8,151 bases of DNA. It comes from Candidatus Omnitrophota bacterium (GTDB lineage: Bacteria; Omnitrophota; Gorgyraeia; Aquiviventales; Aquiviventaceae). Location of the stretch: NCBI GenBank assembly GCA_016206725.1, contig JACQRA010000021.1, forward strand, positions 1-8,151, read 5' to 3'. Shown piece after piece: positions 5,777 to 8,151 of the stretch (positions within the stretch are counted from its first letter, which is position 1; each line of letters begins with the position of its first letter). Below the pieces are notes generated by a model. The model did no database searches, was not told the origin of the DNA, and saw only the letters and a list, made by a program, of their open reading frames with translations. The translations under genes and the position numbers were made by a program.

Positions 5777-7050
5777 GTTAAAAGTCCTGATGGTACGGTT
5801 TCATGGCGAACGAGGTCATTGAGCGTTTCCCGATGACGAATGAGAAACCAGCGGGAACCTCTGACGAGGACCTCGGCCGGACGCCTCCGTCCATTATAGT
5901 TGGACGCCATCACAAACCCATAGGCGCCGGCGCCGAAGATCGCCAATCGCTCCCCTTCTCCAAGAGCCGGCAGCCGCCGGTCTTTTGCCAACACATCGGC
6001 GCTCTCACAAATCGGCCCCACCACATCGTAGGCTTGTCGCTTGTCGCTTGTCCCTTGTCGCTTGTCACTGATGACGGGCACAACCTCATGGTACGCGCCG
6101 TAGAGCGCGGGACGGATCAAGTCGCTCATGCCGGCATCCACGACCAAGAAACGCTTGCCCGGCGTCTCCTTGCGGTAGAGCACTTGGGTGACGAGAATGC
6201 CGGCGTTGCCGACGATGAACCGCCCCGGCTCCAGAATCAACTTGACCTTCAAGGGCAGCAGATGGGGCACGACCGCCTCCGCAAAAGCCTGGGCGGTTTG
6301 CGGACGTTCATCTTTATACACAATCCCCAGCCCCCCTCCGAGATTGAGCCATTCAATCGCGATGCCTCGCTTGCGCAGACGGCTGATCAGATTCCCCACG
6401 CGACGGATCGCTTGGATGAATGGCGCCGACCTGGTGATCTGCGAGCCGATATGCAGATGGAACCCCAGCAAGCGCGTTGACCCGAACGCGCTCCCACGCG
6501 CGCTGATCAGTCGTTCCGCCTGTTCCAATTGGATGCCGAACTTGCTCTCGGCGGTTCCCGTGGTGATGTAGCGATGGGTGTGCGCTTCCACATCCGGATT
6601 GATACGAAGCGCCACGGGAGCTTTCGTGCGCAGTCGAACCGCTTCCTCATTGATGGCGTCCAGCTCGGGGAGCGACTCGACGTTGAAGCAGAAAATCCCC
6701 GCTCGCAGCGCCTCGCGGATTTCGTCGCGGCTCTTGCCGACACTCGCATACACGATGCGATTCGCCGGACAGCCGGCTCGACGCGCCTTGTAGAGCTCCC
6801 CACCCGAGACAATGTCGAGGCCGGCGCCCTGACTGACGAGCATCTTGAGGATCGCGAGGCTGCCGTTGGCTTTCACCGAGAAGCAAATGAGCGGCCGCAT
6901 CCGGTGGAAGGCGCGGCGTAGTTTCTGGAAGTGGTCAATGAGCGTGTGGCGGCTGTAGACATAGACCGGTGTGCCGATGGCATCGGCGATGCGGTCAACC
7001 GCCACCCGCTCGCAATAGAGTTGTCCGTTTCTCACTTTGAAATCATGCAT
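5773..7050 (-). CDS. lysA: Diaminopimelate decarboxylase
   Basis: PLP enzyme that decarboxylates meso-diaminopimelate to L-lysine, the last pathway step. The 425 residues fit the family. Seen: FSVKANG (57-63) with Schiff-base Lys60, HLHIGSQI (198-205), NLGGGLGI (236-243), EPGRFIVGNAG (274-284) for cofactor phosphate and substrate, GPICESADVLAKDR (345-358) with Cys348, and GAGAYGFVMASNYN (373-386) with active-site Tyr377. The start at 7050 (MHDFKVRNG) was chosen by family alignment. The frame is open further upstream to 7164, but that part is arginine-rich and not conserved. No strong ribosome binding site precedes the ATG. A 7-bp tandem repeat at 6032-6066 encodes the duplicated SDKRQ in a variable loop just before the catalytic cysteine motif. 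It is the first gene of the operon. Confidence 0.96.
   Translation of the reverse strand: MHDFKVRNGQLYCERVAVDRIADAIGTPVYVYSRHTLIDHFQKLRRAFHRMRPLICFSVKANGSLAILKMLVSQGAGLDIVSGGELYKARRAGCPANRIVYASVGKSRDEIREALRAGIFCFNVESLPELDAINEEAVRLRTKAPVALRINPDVEAHTHRYITTGTAESKFGIQLEQAERLISARGSAFGSTRLLGFHLHIGSQITRSAPFIQAIRRVGNLISRLRKRGIAIEWLNLGGGLGIVYKDERPQTAQAFAEAVVPHLLPLKVKLILEPGRFIVGNAGILVTQVLYRKETPGKRFLVVDAGMSDLIRPALYGAYHEVVPVISDKRQGTSDKRQAYDVVGPICESADVLAKDRRLPALGEGERLAIFGAGAYGFVMASNYNGRRRPAEVLVRGSRWFLIRHRETLNDLVRHETVPSGLLT
6032..6066 (-). repeat. Tandem heptamer repeat, five copies, inside lysA
   Basis: On the plus strand five adjacent 7-base units read GCTTGTC, GCTTGTC, GCTTGTC, CCTTGTC, GCTTGTC. On the coding strand this is GACAAGC repeated. 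Three units make 21 bases, so the protein shows SDKRQ-GT-SDKRQ at residues 328-339. The unit length is not a multiple of 3, so a change of one or two copies by slippage would shift the lysA frame, while three copies would add or remove seven residues. Its site is a loop that varies among LysA proteins. Confidence 0.9.
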
Positions 7051-7171
7051 TGTCGTCGTCACGTTTGACGGGTCCTGCCCTGCGCCATCCCATGCGTCCT
7101 CGCGCCGCCGCAGCCTATCGCGCGTCGTTCGCTCCGGGCGCATGGGAGCCCTGGCTCCGGTCACCCCTCAA
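7051..7171. promoter_or_regulatory. Divergent intergenic region between lysA and the Nudix gene
   Basis: This 121-base GC-rich gap must hold or adjoin the promoters of both the lysine operon and the plus-strand unit, unless a longer leader is used. I see no convincing sigma-70 -35/-10 pair on either strand. A short perfect stem, GGAGCC at 7145-7150 with GGCTCC at 7153-7158, lies about 14 bases before the Nudix start. No lysine riboswitch or T-box is recognisable in so short a space. Confidence 0.35.
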
Positions 7172-7702
7172 ATGAGGACGTCTATCAAACTGCTCAAGCG
7201 GTCGATCATCTACCAGGGCCCCATCGTCCGCCTCATCAAGGAAGAGCTGATGGTTGGCGGCAAGCGGATCACTCGCGAGACGATCCAGCATCCCGGCGCC
7301 GTCGTCATCGTGCCGCTGCTGCCGCGCAACCGAGTGATCCTCGTCCGCCAGTACCGCCGCTCGGTCAACCAATGGCTCTTGGAGCTTCCGGCCGGCACCC
7401 TGCATCCGGGTGAGAAGCCCGCGCTGTGCGCCCGCCGTGAACTGGAGGAGGAGACTGGCTGGCGCGCCAAGCGCTTGCGACGGCTATGTTGTTTCTATGC
7501 CGCCCCTGGCGCCATGAACGAGCGGATGACGCTTTTCCTCGCTCAAGACCTTATCCCCGGCCACTCCAACCTTGACCACGACGAGTTCCTCAAGGTCATC
7601 GTCCTGCCGCTCAAAGAGGCCCTGCGAAAAATCCAGACCGGTACGATCCGCGACGCCAAAACCCTCATCGGCCTCTGGTGGGCTCAGCAAGTCCTAGGAT
7701 GA
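7172..7702 (+). CDS. Nudix hydrolase, ADP-ribose pyrophosphatase type
   Basis: Probably hydrolyses ADP-ribose or a related nucleoside diphosphate sugar to AMP and a sugar phosphate, a housecleaning role. The 176-residue protein carries a perfect Nudix box from Gly75 to Trp97 (pattern G-x5-E-x7-R-E-L-x-E-E-x-G-W), preceded by VRQYRRSVNQWLLELPAGTL. The pattern RQYR...ELPAG is typical of the ADP-ribose pyrophosphatase subgroup (NudF/YqkG). The later MNERMTLFLAQDL also fits that subgroup. The ATG at 7172 (MRTSIKLLKR) was chosen because it matches the family start; an in-frame ATG at 7142 and the open frame further upstream lie in non-conserved sequence. No clear Shine-Dalgarno sequence precedes it. 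Its stop overlaps the start of the following broken DUF1643 gene by 4 bases (ATGA). Confidence 0.9.
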   Translation: MRTSIKLLKRSIIYQGPIVRLIKEELMVGGKRITRETIQHPGAVVIVPLLPRNRVILVRQYRRSVNQWLLELPAGTLHPGEKPALCARRELEEETGWRAKRLRRLCCFYAAPGAMNERMTLFLAQDLIPGHSNLDHDEFLKVIVLPLKEALRKIQTGTIRDAKTLIGLWWAQQVLG

Positions 7703-8092
7703 AAACACCGTTGAAGAGATCTGCGGTTATTTCTCCCTGCGGGAAATTTCGTTATGAATTACGCCGCGTATGGGACGAATCTAGGCCGATCATTTTGTTT
7801 ATTTGTTTAAACCCGTCCCTTGCCGATCATAATCAATATGTTAAGTGAGGCTCAAGATCCTATTGGGCCGGAAAACGATTTACACTTGCAGAGAATGCAA
7901 GACGAAGCGAAGCAGGTTATTTGTGCCTGGGGAAACGGAGTTGTCACTGGCCATGAGGAACGCGATCGAGAGGTTCTTTCTTATTTGAGAGAGCCCTGTT
8001 GTTTAGTGAGATTGCAGAATGGCCGGCCAGGACACCCACTCTATAAACGGAGCAACTTGGTTCCTATCTCTTTCAATTCACTATCCAGCTAG
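7699..8092 (+). pseudogene. DUF1643-family gene, broken by an internal deletion and frame change
   Basis: DUF1643 proteins are about 160 residues and of unknown function. The N-terminal half starts at ATG 7699 and reads SPCGKFRYELRRVWD...ILFICLNPSLADHN before a TGA at 7846. The C-terminal half continues in the next frame with DPIGPENDLHL (from 7856), VICAWGN, RDREVLSYL and NGRPGHPLY, ending at TAG 8090-8092. As I recall the family, the two parts match its first and last thirds. The middle block (DDPTIRRC...VNLFA.R.TDP) is missing, so roughly 35-40 codons are lost near 7834-7855, with a change of frame. The start overlaps the Nudix stop by ATGA, so the pair once formed an operon. Codons such as TTA and AGA and a higher AT content set it apart from the lysine operon and suggest acquired DNA. 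A sequencing or assembly error could mimic this, but would not explain the missing block. Confidence 0.75.
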
Positions 8093-8151
8093 AGTAACTA
8101 CGCAAGTTGAAGATGATGGTTCTGATTTTTTGATGATGGTAATTTAATTAC
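8093..8151. other. AT-rich end of window, no gene seen
   Basis: No coding frame or terminator is recognisable. The 9-mer GATGATGGT occurs twice (8112-8120 and 8132-8140). The last 13 bases (8139-8151) form a palindrome, GTAATT-T-AATTAC, cut by the window edge. Confidence 0.4.

Noticed and set aside
7051..7164. N-terminal extension of lysA, and an antiparallel extension of the Nudix gene over the same bases
   Set aside because: Both extensions are arginine-rich, not conserved, and the family N-termini match the inner starts at 7050 and 7172.
7820..8092. A separate small gene of 90 codons starting at TTG 7820
   Set aside because: Its sequence matches only the C-terminal part of DUF1643, and the N-terminal part is present just upstream in another frame, so it is a fragment of a broken gene.

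Overview
This window is almost entirely one compact, minus-strand biosynthetic operon. It reads right to left as lysA, dapF, dapA, dapB, dapL, folK, panC, panD and the start of a probable aspartate dehydrogenase gene (nadX-like), which runs off the left edge. A short divergent, plus-strand unit lies at the right end: a Nudix hydrolase followed by a broken DUF1643 gene. The DNA is GC-rich over the operon and clearly more AT-rich after about position 7703.

Organism: a bacterium that makes lysine and meso-diaminopimelate by the aminotransferase (DapL) shortcut. DapA, DapB, DapL, DapF and LysA are all here, and there is no dapC, dapD or dapE. This gene order, with folK-panC-panD and an aspartate dehydrogenase-like gene behind the lysine genes, fits uncultivated GC-rich lineages such as Omnitrophota or Nitrospirota. 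That placement is recalled from family knowledge, has not been tested, and is tentative.

Layout. 1-120: start of the dehydrogenase. 121-197: a gap folded into a large inverted repeat that contains the dehydrogenase ribosome binding site. 198-1928: panD, panC and folK (beta-alanine, pantothenate and folate precursors). 1929-1980: a gap filled by an 18-bp palindrome. 1981-7050: dapL, dapB, dapA, dapF and lysA, with classic 4-base ATGA overlaps at lysA/dapF, dapF/dapA and dapA/dapB. 7051-7171: divergent gap with no clear promoter. 7172-7702: Nudix hydrolase. 7699-8092: DUF1643 pseudogene. 8093-8151: no gene seen.

How the genes work together: DapA and DapB make tetrahydrodipicolinate, DapL aminates it to LL-diaminopimelate, DapF epimerises it to the meso form used for peptidoglycan, and LysA decarboxylates it to lysine. 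PanD makes beta-alanine from aspartate and PanC joins it to pantoate for coenzyme A. FolK serves folate. The common thread is aspartate-family and cofactor metabolism.

The unexpected layer is small repeats. Each of the four operon junctions that lacks a tight overlap carries a different repeat (octamer x4, palindrome, decamer x4, multi-hairpin inverted repeat). Two coding regions carry further material: a 7-bp tandem repeat in lysA and an in-frame insert in dapF. I see no phage, CRISPR, tRNA, rRNA or intact transposon.
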